A stretch of 64,000 nt of DNA. Source: Methanosarcina sp. KYL-1. Its GTDB lineage: Archaea > Halobacteriota > Methanosarcinia > Methanosarcinales > Methanosarcinaceae. Positions 36,081 to 44,178 of this stretch are shown here, in pieces. The notes below the pieces were generated by a model. That model was not told the origin of the DNA. It was given only the letters and a program-made list of their open reading frames with translations, and searched no databases. Both the position numbers and the translations under genes were made by a program. The stretch is taken from NCBI RefSeq assembly GCF_024372725.1, contig NZ_VOUA01000001.1, forward strand, positions 186,001-250,000. The letters are read 5' to 3'. Positions within the stretch are counted from its first letter, which is position 1. Every line of letters starts with the position of its first letter.

Positions 36081-36677
36081 ATGAAGCTCGTACTGGATGA
36101 AGAGGAAGTCGGGGTCCTTGAATGCATCAAAGAGGTCCAGATCGACTGTGGTTTCCATATTCGGGATGTTATCAAAAAGGCAAAAGCCGGATACGGGATG
36201 TCCAGGTCGAAAGTGTATGAAATAGTGGGTTATCTGGAGTTCCACGGCCTGGTAAGGACAAACAACTCCGGGTACAGGGAACTTGACGAGGCAAAGGAAT
36301 TTTTTATAACCTGCCCGGAATGCGGCCGGGAAATCTCCGGGAGCGAATACTTCAAAGAAAACGGTTGTGTAACCTGTGAAGACTGCTACCTCGAAGCCCA
36401 CCAGAAAATCAAGTTTGCAGACCCCATGGCTGTACGCTCCAAGAAACTCTTCAGAAAACAGCACGGGCTTGAAGGGACTGAAGGGCTGACGGACCTGCAA
36501 AAAGAGCTCTATGACTTCATCCTGACCGAAGGGGGGGCTACACCAGAAAAAATCTCAAAGCTTTTCGGGCTCACTCCTCAGGAAACGACAAACCAGCTTG
36601 CGCTCCTCAGGCACTGTGAGCTGTTAAAGTGGAGAAAAATAGGGGATGAGATTTACATGGTCCCATTTGATTCTTAA
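36081..36677 (+). CDS. Winged-helix protein with LIM-like zinc finger (long paralogue)
   Basis: The protein has 198 residues. Residues 1-70 look like a winged helix (DVIKKAKAGYGMSRSKVYEI, LEFHGLVRTNNSGYREL). Residues about 78-110 hold a LIM-like cysteine pattern: CPECGREISGSEYFK, then CVTCEDCYLEAHQKI. A conserved VRSKKLFRKQHGLEGTEGLT linker joins a second winged helix ending ALLRHCELLKWRKIGDEIYM then VPFDS. The C-terminal 120 residues are repeated in the 131-residue protein at 37130. It is probably a DNA-binding regulator with a structural or sensing zinc site; the target is unknown. Confidence 0.8.
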   Translation: MKLVLDEEEVGVLECIKEVQIDCGFHIRDVIKKAKAGYGMSRSKVYEIVGYLEFHGLVRTNNSGYRELDEAKEFFITCPECGREISGSEYFKENGCVTCEDCYLEAHQKIKFADPMAVRSKKLFRKQHGLEGTEGLTDLQKELYDFILTEGGATPEKISKLFGLTPQETTNQLALLRHCELLKWRKIGDEIYMVPFDS

Positions 36678-36691
36678 TTATTAAAGGCTGT

Positions 36692-37042
36692 TTGTATTCA
36701 GGAAGTGGTATTACGACAGAAAAAATCGACATGAATGAAAAGCTAGCAGCAATGGCCGGGCAGATGCCGGGAGTAATGAACGCGCTTATGGGGCTTCATG
36801 GTGAGGTCGTCAGGGACGGGGCTCTCAGCGCCAAAACGAAAGAAATAATGATGGTGGGAATTGCAGTAGCCCTGCGCTGTGAATACTGCCTCTGGAAACA
36901 CGTTCCTGAAGCTGTAAAACTGGGAGCCACTCGTGAGGAAATCCTGGAGGCTGTCAGCACGGCCATATTGATGGCCGGAGGGCCAGCAGTAGCTTACGGG
37001 TCAGTGGTCGTCCTTGAAATCCTGGACGAGCTGAAGGTCTGA
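36692..37042 (+). CDS. AhpD-like carboxymuconolactone decarboxylase family protein
   Basis: The AhpD/CMD fold helical protein is about 103-116 residues long. It has the redox motif in VALRCEYCLWKHVPEAVKLG (CxxC followed by His), GATREEILEAVSTAILMAGG and a C-terminal helix. Family members with CxxC act as alkylhydroperoxidase or disulfide-exchange proteins. The start is unclear: TTG 36692 has AAAGG close before it; ATG 36731 begins MNEKLAAMAG and lacks a clear site. It sits 14 bases after one zinc-finger paralogue and 87 bases before the other, suggesting a redox-linked unit. Confidence 0.88.
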   Translation: MYSGSGITTEKIDMNEKLAAMAGQMPGVMNALMGLHGEVVRDGALSAKTKEIMMVGIAVALRCEYCLWKHVPEAVKLGATREEILEAVSTAILMAGGPAVAYGSVVVLEILDELKV

Positions 37043-37129
37043 TGCGGACTGAACTTCTAACGAACTAAATTTCTTATATGAGCTAAATTTCTAACGAACT
37101 GAATGTCTGAAACGCTGGGGTGATCTAAG

Positions 37130-37525
37130 ATGACAGAAGAAAGAACCGGTCCTGCCAGGTGCGAGGCTTGCGGCTGCGAACTGGCTGCGGAAGATTGTAT
37201 TGAGGATGAAGGCAAGGTTTTTTGCGAGGACTGCTACATAGAGGGCCACCATAAAATCCAGGCCTGCAATCCCTGGGCAGTTCGTTCCAAAAAAATCTTC
37301 AGGGAAGAAGCAGGGCTTGAAGGAACTGAAGGCCTGACTGACCTGCAAAAAGCCATTTATGAATTCATCGTCTCCCAGGGCGGAGTAAAACGCGAAGAAA
37401 TTGCACAAAAGTTCGGAATTTCCGCGAGAGAAGCCGAAAACCAGTTTGCCCTCCTGAGGCACTGCGAGCTGGTAAAGGGACAAAAGAGGGCAGACGGGGT
37501 ATACCTTGTGCCCTTTGATAGCTGA
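37130..37525 (+). CDS. LIM-like zinc finger plus winged helix (short paralogue)
   Basis: This 131-residue protein matches the C-terminal two thirds of the 198-residue protein at 36081: CEACGCELAAEDC, CEDCYIEGHHKI, AVRSKKIFREEAGLEGTEGL, TDLQKAIYEFI, and the end FALLRHCELVKGQKRADGVY then LVPFDS. It lacks the N-terminal winged helix. GGGGTGATC is a strong ribosome binding site 5 bases before the ATG. Both copies keep the zinc-binding cysteines, so both should be functional. A short direct repeat (TTCTAACGAACTAAAT, then TTCTAACGAACTGAAT) lies upstream at about 37053-37105. Confidence 0.8.
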   Translation: MTEERTGPARCEACGCELAAEDCIEDEGKVFCEDCYIEGHHKIQACNPWAVRSKKIFREEAGLEGTEGLTDLQKAIYEFIVSQGGVKREEIAQKFGISAREAENQFALLRHCELVKGQKRADGVYLVPFDS

Positions 37526-37580
37526 GGGAAAAACGAAGCAGTATCAAATCAAAAAATAATCAAATGGCTGAAAAATACTC

Positions 37581-37627
37581 TTTTTCATGTCTCTCTTTTT
37601 TCATGTCTCTCTTTTTTCATGTCTCTT
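37581..37627 (+). repeat. Three 16-base T-rich repeats, probable terminator zone
   Basis: The word TCATGTCTCTCTTTTT repeats at 37585, 37601 and 37617. It follows the last gene of the zinc-finger/AhpD set and supplies several T runs on the coding strand, which in archaea can end transcription without a hairpin. Confidence 0.6.
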
Positions 37628-37781
37628 TCATTTCTTTTTGTATTCATAGCCTGGATTTTTTTATCTTTTCACAGTTTAAACGCCTTCCAAAAACTGTTTC
37701 ATCGGGGGACAACAAATAATAGCTTACCGTTATGAACTATCATTAAGCATCAAGCATGAAATATCATAAAGGCGGTGATGG

Positions 37782-39143
37782 GTGGTGGACAGTTCTAAAC
37801 CTTATTTCAACCCGGAAATCGAGACCATGGACAGGGGGGAGCTCGATGCTCTCATTGAGGAACGTGTGCGGTACACGGTCAAATACGCGGCTGAGAATTC
37901 TTCTTTTTACAGGAAATGGTTTGAAAAGCACGGAGTGAAGCCCGGAGACATCAAAGCCCATGAAGACCTCCGGGAGCTTCCTGTCATCTCGGGGTCGACC
38001 ATCCGGGAAAACCAGCCCCCTGAGAAGGAAGATTTCCTTTTCAAAAGTGTGGGCTGGGAAGACGTGTTCACCATCCATGAGACCAGCGGGACCAGCGGGA
38101 CTCCCAAGAGTTTTTTCCTTACCTGGGAGGACTGGGAGCGCTATGCGGAGAAATACGCCAGGATCTTCACGTCCCAGGGTTTCGGGGCAGGGGATAGGGT
38201 TGTTGTCTGCGCCTCTTACGGGATGAACGTGGGGGCAAACACGATGACTCTTGCGGCCCGCGAACTCGGGATGGCAATCATTCCCGAGGGCAAGTGTACC
38301 TTTCCCCTGAGGGTCATCAAAGCCTACAGGCCTACCGGTATAGTGGGAAGCGTCTTCAAGCTCCTTAACCTTGCCCGGCGGATGCGGGCCGAGAGCCTTG
38401 ACCCTAAAGAGTCCGGGATAAATAAGCTGGTGGTGGGAGGTGAATCCTTTGCCGAGGAGTCAAGGACTTACCTTTCCGAAATCTGGGGCTGCCCTGTCTA
38501 CAACACCTACGGGAGCACGGAAGGTACGATGTGTGGGGAATGCAGTGAAATTTCAGGGCTGCACGTGCCCGAAGACATGGTCCACCTGGACGTCTACGAT
38601 CCCCGGATCGAGAATTTCGTGCCTGACGGGGAGTGCGGGCGGGTTGTCCTGAGCACGCTTCTTCCGGTGGGTGCAAAGGCCGGAAACCTCCTCTTAAACT
38701 ACGACACCGAAGACACAACCGTCGTGCTCACCCGCAAAGCCTGCCCCTGCGGGAGGACCCACATGAAAATCATGACCCCTCAGCGGGAAGCCGAAACGTT
38801 CTGGGTGGAAGGTACCCCCTTCAACAGGGTTGACGTGGAAAAAGGCGTCTTCCAGCGAGGGAACATGGAATACCTGACAGGAGAGTATGAGGCTTTCCTT
38901 TATGGCGGGGAAGATGAAGGAGAAGTCGTGCTCAGGGTCAGCCTGGAGTGCGAGGACCTGGCGGCCTGTGATAAGGACCTTATAAAGGAAAATTTCATCC
39001 GTGCCTTCCTGCAGTACAAACCGCCCCTTTTAAGGGCTTACGAGGAAGGCTTCTTTAAGGTCCTGTTCAATTTCACAGGCCCGAAGGGGCTTGAACTTCA
39101 TAACGTCAAGGGCAGGCCCAAAAGGCTTGTGGACCGCAGGTGA
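37782..39143 (+). CDS. Phenylacetate-CoA ligase/coenzyme F390 synthetase-like adenylating enzyme
   Basis: This 453-residue ANL-superfamily enzyme of the PaaK/FtsA type has the P-loop-like TIHETSGTSGTPKSFFLTWE near 105, VYNTYGSTEGTMCGECSE near 240-257, and LNYDTEDTT with CPCGRTHMKI in the C-terminal half. Methanogen members are often annotated coenzyme F390 synthetase (AMP or GMP transfer to F420). That activity is plausible but cannot be told from PaaK by motif alone. It starts at GTG 37782 after an ideal GGTGAT site. It has its own promoter region and no operon partner. Confidence 0.85.
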   Translation: MVDSSKPYFNPEIETMDRGELDALIEERVRYTVKYAAENSSFYRKWFEKHGVKPGDIKAHEDLRELPVISGSTIRENQPPEKEDFLFKSVGWEDVFTIHETSGTSGTPKSFFLTWEDWERYAEKYARIFTSQGFGAGDRVVVCASYGMNVGANTMTLAARELGMAIIPEGKCTFPLRVIKAYRPTGIVGSVFKLLNLARRMRAESLDPKESGINKLVVGGESFAEESRTYLSEIWGCPVYNTYGSTEGTMCGECSEISGLHVPEDMVHLDVYDPRIENFVPDGECGRVVLSTLLPVGAKAGNLLLNYDTEDTTVVLTRKACPCGRTHMKIMTPQREAETFWVEGTPFNRVDVEKGVFQRGNMEYLTGEYEAFLYGGEDEGEVVLRVSLECEDLAACDKDLIKENFIRAFLQYKPPLLRAYEEGFFKVLFNFTGPKGLELHNVKGRPKRLVDRR

Positions 39144-39318
39144 GAGGGACCGAAAACCGAAAAGTTCTTGTCATAAGCCGACTTGATGGAGGCTGTGGGC
39201 ACTGGTGCAGTTCTTTACACTATGTAATAAGTTATTAATAATTCCCATACATTAATAATACTGAAGACTAATTAAGCTGCGAGCACAACTCTTTTATCTT
39301 AATTATTAAGTAAAAAAA

Positions 39319-39410
39319 ACATATATCATAACACATATACTTACTTAAAGTACATATATCATAACACATATATTTACTCTAAGTATTATCTTTACTTAAA
39401 GTATTATCTT
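39319..39410 (+). promoter_or_regulatory. Direct repeats upstream of nikR
   Basis: A 21-base word beginning ACATATATCATAACACAT occurs at 39319 and again at 39352 (spacing 33). TTACTTAAAGTA-type words occur at 39341, 39374 and 39392, and AAGTATTATCTT is doubled within the last two. All lie in the promoter of a nickel regulator, so they are candidate NikR operators. Confidence 0.5.
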
Positions 39411-39442
39411 GAAGATTCATATTTACATTAAATGGTGATACG

Positions 39443-39865
39443 ATGGAAAAAGAACTTATGAGGATAGGGGTCTCCCTTCCTGATACCCTTTTGAGCAAAT
39501 TTGATGAGATTATTGAAAAAAGAGGCTATTCTTCCCGTTCGGAAGGCATAAGGGACGCCATCAGAAGCTATATCTCTTACTATGAATGGATGGGTGATAT
39601 CAAAGGCCATCGTGTCGGAACCGTTTCGGTGATTTATGACCACACGAAGCGCGGGCTTTCAAATGCCCTTGCGGATATCCAGCACCACTACACCCACCTG
39701 ATCAAATCTTCCGTACACATCCATCTCGACCACGACAACTGTTTTGAAGTAGTCGTTCTGGACGGGGACGGAGAAGAGATAAAAGAACTTGCCGAGGCCA
39801 TAATGGCACTAAAAGGGGTAAAGTTCGCAAAGCTTACAACTGTGGCATCCAGTGAAAAGATCTGA
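39443..39865 (+). CDS. nikR: Nickel-responsive regulator NikR
   Basis: This 140-residue ribbon-helix-helix repressor has residues 1-48 as the RHH ([33 protein letters not shown]) and a C-terminal ACT-like metal domain. The high-affinity Ni ligands of E. coli NikR are matched: the His in DIQHHYTHL, then HIH and Cys in [18 protein letters not shown]. It represses nickel uptake when Ni is sufficient. Nickel matters here because methyl-coenzyme M reductase, hydrogenases and CO dehydrogenase need it. GGTGATAC lies directly upstream of the ATG. No transporter gene is adjacent. Confidence 0.95.
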   Translation: MEKELMRIGVSLPDTLLSKFDEIIEKRGYSSRSEGIRDAIRSYISYYEWMGDIKGHRVGTVSVIYDHTKRGLSNALADIQHHYTHLIKSSVHIHLDHDNCFEVVVLDGDGEEIKELAEAIMALKGVKFAKLTTVASSEKI

Positions 39866-40025
39866 ACTCGCTTCGGTTAAAGTACGATTCCCCGCATGGG
39901 GATTTATCTCTCCATTTTTGGAGAAACAACAAAAACCATTAAAAAAGGGAAACAGCCAGAAAGGCTGCAATTTTGTTTCCTTTTTCTTTTTTCCTGTAAA
40001 ATTTCCAGTTTTCAACTTTTCATAT
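39866..40025. other. Convergent gap between nikR and the beta-helix gene
   Basis: 160 bases. TCTCCATTTTTGGAGA (about 39908-39923) is a perfect inverted repeat that could stop transcription from either side. A T-rich tract follows at 39975-39996. Confidence 0.45.
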
Positions 40026-41249
40026 TTAATTTTCCAGGGCTGCAGCCTCGGGAAGATCTAATTGCTTAATGCTCAAGGAGACCTTTGACGGGACGAAGAA
40101 ATCCGAGTAAACCACAGGTTCCATAAGCGGCCTGAAATCTGCGCTTCCGGAAGTTTCGTTAATTATGTACGGGGTATCTCCAATACCATTCCCGTCGGAA
40201 TCTTCCCCTGTATAATCGCTCCAGTAGTTGCCTTCCGTTGTGTTCCAGGTGTTTTTGTTATCGTCTTCGGCGTTTATCTCGTTATTAAAGTTATTCAGGT
40301 ACAGGACGTTTCCATCTGAAGCATAAAGTGCAATTCCACCGTAATTCAACTCCAGGTTATTGTTGACAAAGGTGTTGTTTGTGGACGCTTCCTGATAGAT
40401 CCCAATGTCGTTCTTCTGGATCTTGTTGCCGAAAAGGATGCTGTCGTTTGAGTTCAGCAGTTCGATCCCGCCCCAGTAGTTGATGTTCACGGTGTTGTTA
40501 TACAGATAGTTCCCATCGGAGGCTTCGGAATAAATTCCCAGCTCATTTTTGAAGACATGGTTTCCGTATATAATGTTCCTGTCTGACCCGATCAAATCGA
40601 TTCCATCAAATTCATTGAGCTCTGCTGTGTTGTTGATCAGTGTATTGTTGGTTGAATTTTCGATATATACCCCAAGGCTGTTTTTCATGGCTCCGTTCTC
40701 GTATAGGATGTTGTCTTTTCCTCCAAAGACATCGATGCCGTCATAGTAATTGAGATACGCAAGGTTGTTGTACAGGATATTGCTTTCTGCCCCATTGAGG
40801 ATAATTCCTGCTCCGTTGTGTGAAAGGCTGTTGTTGAAAAGCAGGCAGTTTTCCACCTCTTCCAGGTATATGCCTGCCGGTGTCCTCGGGGTATCGTTCT
40901 AGGAAACTGCTCCCCTGATGGTAAAACCACCGACAGTTACGTTATCGGAGTCCACATAGAAAACATCATAATCCGGGTCATCCGGGTACACGAAAGTATC
41001 TGCCGGCTCTCCTCCCTCGGACATCAGAATGACCTCCTTATACACATCGACGTTCTCTATGTAAACTCCAGGGGACACGATAATCGTATCTCCCGGAGTC
41101 GCGTTATCAATTGCTTCCTGGATTGTGGTATAATTTTGGTTCCCGTCATCATCCACGTATAACGTGCTGGCTGCCCCAATATCGGCAAACAATGTGAAAA
41201 AAATAATAAGGATCGCCGATAAGGATACAGCGTATTTCTGATGCTACAT
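40026..41249 (-). CDS. NosD-like beta-helix surface protein with two in-frame TAG codons
   Basis: The frame of 408 codons runs from ATG 41249-41247 to TAA 40028-40026 but contains TAG as codon 2 (41246-41244) and as codon 117 (40901-40899). Translating through them gives a signal peptide (HQKYAVSLSAILIIFFTLFA then DIGAAS), a pectate-lyase-like start (LYVDDDGNQNYTTIQEAIDN, PGDTIIVSPGVYIEN), and NosD/CASH right-handed beta-helix repeats (LGVYIENSTNNTLINNTAEL and others). It ends with a NosD-type YWSDYTGEDSDGNGIGDTPY block. GGTGAGGG lies about 10 bases before the ATG, with a TATA-like palindrome upstream at 41271-41293. Without readthrough, the longest pieces are 97 and 276 residues. Options are pyrrolysine insertion, amber readthrough, or a pseudogene with two nonsense changes. 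Confidence 0.7.
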
Positions 41250-41757
41250 AATTTTCCCCCTCACCAATTTATAATTATATATTTTATAATTATCTTTGTT
41301 TACTATAAGGATTTTGAACAATAGATTCTGAACATTCTATCTAATCCCGGTTCCTCATATCTACTCCCTTTATTCTCTTTTCCCTTGCATCGAGGATAAG
41401 CTCCTGCTCAGAGCCTGTCAAATTACATCCTGTCAGGTTTACTTTGAGTAATTTTAGTTTGAATTTGAGCCAAATTAAAGATGAAAACCAGTCTGTAGAA
41501 CGTGAAGTTTGTAGAAGTCGGAGTCTATATCACGTGGATTTTTTAGAAGCCAAGTTTCTAGAAGATGGCATTCCAATGAAAAAGAGATAGGTATCAGAGT
41601 GCCTAATCTAAGTAGAACAAAAATAAGAGCTTGAAGAACCTTTTTTATAGAGTGAATATTTCGAGCTAATGTGATCCGAATTCACGATCTCTGAATTTCG
41701 ATCTCTTAATTAATGAGTTGCAGTTTCATTCGGTTTCGATTTTTTTTCCCATCTTTT
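41250..41757. promoter_or_regulatory. Promoter region of the amber-containing gene
   Basis: About 500 bases with no gene. ATAATTATA (41271-41279) and TATAATTAT (41285-41293) form a perfect inverted repeat in which a TATA box for the minus-strand gene lies. Beyond 41320 nothing recognisable is seen apart from partial direct words such as TTTCTAGAAG. Confidence 0.4.
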
Positions 41758-42105
41758 TCAAAAGTGTTTTTCAATGGTTTTCAGGAGAAGGCTTCCGAAT
41801 TCCGTGAGTTCGTAGACCTGGAAACTGCGTTCTCTTCTGGAATCTACAAGTCCTGCTTCTTTTAAGAGTTTGAGGTGGTAGGAAAGGGCCGAATGTTTGT
41901 GGTCCGTGGTTTCCACAAGGACACAGACGCAGAGGCTCTGGACTTCCAGGGCTTTGAGGATTTTGAGGCGGGTAGGGTCCGCAAGTACCTTAAACAGGCT
42001 GACAATCTCTCCTACGTCGGTGTTCATGGCCATGTGCACGGCATCAAGCACATCTTGAGGCAGGATGTATGCATTCTGAACTTCTATAAGTTTTTTTTCA
42101 GACAT
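41758..42105 (-). CDS. ArsR/SmtB family metal- or arsenic-responsive regulator
   Basis: This 115-residue winged helix has LFKVLADPTRLKILKALEVQ followed by SLCVCVLVE, the CxC position used for As(III)/Sb(III) or soft-metal sensing in ArsR (classically ELCVCDL). The DNA-reading helix is HSALSYHLKLLKEAGLVDSR. It probably represses its own gene or a resistance gene, but no ars gene is adjacent. AAGTGGAG precedes the ATG. It is a separate transcription unit between a surface gene and the glycosylation region. Confidence 0.9.
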   Translation of the reverse strand: MSEKKLIEVQNAYILPQDVLDAVHMAMNTDVGEIVSLFKVLADPTRLKILKALEVQSLCVCVLVETTDHKHSALSYHLKLLKEAGLVDSRRERSFQVYELTEFGSLLLKTIEKHF

Positions 42106-42224
42106 TTCTCCACTTAAACCTCGATAGGGGTTAAAAATACTCCGCAGAATTATTTAAATAATTATTGTGTTAATAAATTAGCGGTTATCTTCCTGTCCGG
42201 TTTTAAGATATTTATCTTTTTTGA

Positions 42225-42320
42225 ATCCGGATCCAGAGGGTTTCCGGATCCAGAGTTTCTCCGGGTCCAGAGTTTTTACGGTTCTGAGTTTTTACGGTTC
42301 TGAGTTTTTACGGTTCTAAG
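42225..42320. repeat. 16-base tandem repeats, degenerate toward one side
   Basis: GGTTCTGAGTTTTTAC recurs at 42280 and 42296, with a last partial copy at 42312. Upstream it decays through GGGTCCAGAGTTTTTAC, TCCGGATCCAGAGTTTC and GGATCCAGAGGGTTTC. It lies between the ArsR gene start and the end of the glycosyltransferase gene. Confidence 0.8.
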
Positions 42321-42336
42321 GTCCTTAAGCTTTGTT

Positions 42337-44109
42337 TTAAGGTTCTTGCTTTTTAATGGATTTTTCCATCCCGGGCTGCTTTTCCCCTTTCAGGAGATTG
42401 GGGTCTGTAGAGAGTACTTCTTGCCACCTGAGTCCGAGCTCCGAGATGGCAAACCCGCCCCCGAGAAGGGTGACCGAATTCTTTATTATGTGGTCAAGCA
42501 CGGCAACCGTAAACCCCACTTCCGGTTTGATTCCACCAAGCCCGAAAACCGCTGTGAGGGCGACTTCGTATGTCCCGATCGCTCCCGGGGTTATCGGGAA
42601 TATCTTTGCAATATTTCCGATGGCAACTGCCAGGAAGACGAGGGAGATCATAAATGTGGAAGACAGGTCGGTTCCTGCCGCTGAAAAAGATTTCAGGACC
42701 AGGAAACAGGTGAGGATGTCCGTTCCCCAGATAAGGAGGGAAGACGCAAGTACCGCCGCAAACGCACCAGGACGGACGGCAACAATGCTCATCTGGCGGA
42801 TAAAACTGGCTACAAAGTCCATTATTTTGTCCAGGTGCCTGTCGTGAGTTTTTTCCTGGATTTTGTTTTCTGGCTTTTTTTTCAGGCTTTCCTCCCTGAA
42901 AGATACCGAAAAGAGGGCTGCAAAAAACAAGATGACCGCAATCCCGGAAAACCTGATCAGGGACTCCATCCAGGGAGCGAGTTCGAGCCCGGAAGCTGCG
43001 CCTGAAGAGGCAAGTACGGCAATTAAAGTAATTGCAACTATGTCAAAGACCCGTTCTACTGTCAGGGAGGAGAGGCCTGTTGTGAGGGCAAGCCCTTTGT
43101 TTTTTTTCAGGATATACAGCCTGCTCAGGTCCCCTATACGGGCCGGAAGTACCACGTTTGCGGACTGGCTGATGAAAATGCTGCCCGTTAGAAATCCGAG
43201 GCCAAAACTGTTTCCCAGCCTTTTGAGGATTTGCTGGAAACGGACTCCTCTCAGGGGCCAGGAAATGCAGTATACGAGGAAAGCCAGGGTCAGGGTCCGG
43301 GGGGAGGCTTGCCTGGCATTTTCCAGGATTTCGGACACCCCAAGAAGGGTTGCTATAAGTGTAAGGATCAGAAGTGCGAGGAGGGCTGTTAGAAGGATTT
43401 TTCTTTTTCCCGTAAATAAACCTGCAGCAAAGAGTTCCCACCAGAGCCGGAAAATCTCCGACCCCATTCCTATGACATCTTTTACAATGTTTACCTTGCT
43501 TGACCCGCCGTGCCTCCAGTACACTGGAAATTCCAGGACCCTGTAACCTTTGTGCTGGGCCCTGACGAGTAGTTCCGTATCCCAGAACCAGTGCTGGTTT
43601 TTTATTTCATCTAGCAGTTCAAAGAGGGCTTCTCTCCTGAAGGCCTTAAAACCGCACTGATGATCGTAAAGTTTTGAATGCAAAAAAAGACGGACCAGGA
43701 AATTATAACCCTGGCTTGCAAATTCCCGCTTGAAGGGCCTTCTTGAATCGCTTTCCGGCATCATTCTCGAGCCCGTGGCAAAGTCATATCCTCCGGTGCT
43801 CACCGCCCTGACCAGTTTCTCAAGGTATTTCATGTCGGTTGCAAGGTCCACATCAATATAGCAGAGCACCTCCCCGGAAGCTGCCTTAAATGCCCTGTTC
43901 AACGCCCTGCCCCTCCCCTGGCGTTCTTCCGAGTGCAGGTGGATGACATAGTTGTACCGTTCCGAAAGCCCTGCAGCTATCCGGTCCGTGCCGTCCGTAC
44001 TTCCGTCCTCGGCTATGATTATCTCAAAACAATCCGTTATTTTTGAAAGGGTATCTGCTGTAATGGACACGGTATTTTCTATTCTGGCTGCTTCATTATA
44101 GGCAGGCAA
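42337..44109 (-). CDS. GT2 glycosyltransferase fused to LPG-synthase-like membrane domain (AglD type)
   Basis: Residues 1-220 form a dolichol-phosphate sugar transferase domain: PAYNEAARIENTV, IIIAEDGSTDGTD, CYIDVDLATDMKYLEKLV (DxD), YDHQCGFKAFRREAL and HWFWDTELL. Residues about 235-560 hold eight or so helices of the UPF0104/lysylphosphatidylglycerol-synthase TM family (NVVLPARIGDLSRLYILKK, ITPGAIGTYEVALTA). The architecture matches haloarchaeal AglD, which charges dolichol phosphate in N-glycosylation. The start is anomalous: TTG 44109 cuts the first strand (ISVVLPAYNE), and the frame is open back to the TGA of the upstream gene with no ATG or GTG. ATT 44130 preceded by GAGGT is a possible start. 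Possible operon with the DUF2298 gene. Confidence 0.88.
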   Translation of the reverse strand: MPAYNEAARIENTVSITADTLSKITDCFEIIIAEDGSTDGTDRIAAGLSERYNYVIHLHSEERQGRGRALNRAFKAASGEVLCYIDVDLATDMKYLEKLVRAVSTGGYDFATGSRMMPESDSRRPFKREFASQGYNFLVRLFLHSKLYDHQCGFKAFRREALFELLDEIKNQHWFWDTELLVRAQHKGYRVLEFPVYWRHGGSSKVNIVKDVIGMGSEIFRLWWELFAAGLFTGKRKILLTALLALLILTLIATLLGVSEILENARQASPRTLTLAFLVYCISWPLRGVRFQQILKRLGNSFGLGFLTGSIFISQSANVVLPARIGDLSRLYILKKNKGLALTTGLSSLTVERVFDIVAITLIAVLASSGAASGLELAPWMESLIRFSGIAVILFFAALFSVSFREESLKKKPENKIQEKTHDRHLDKIMDFVASFIRQMSIVAVRPGAFAAVLASSLLIWGTDILTCFLVLKSFSAAGTDLSSTFMISLVFLAVAIGNIAKIFPITPGAIGTYEVALTAVFGLGGIKPEVGFTVAVLDHIIKNSVTLLGGGFAISELGLRWQEVLSTDPNLLKGEKQPGMEKSIKKQEP

Positions 44110-44178
44110 AACAACAGAAATGCTTGTAATGGTTAAAACCTCTTGATTTTCATTTCGGGCTTTTCCGAAACAGGAACT

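Noticed and set aside
40026-41192. Two separate small genes (97 and 276 residues) instead of one interrupted gene
   Set aside because: Neither piece has its own ribosome binding site or a usual start (TTG and GTG), both are in the same frame, and together they make one complete beta-helix protein with a signal peptide encoded upstream from the ATG at 41249.
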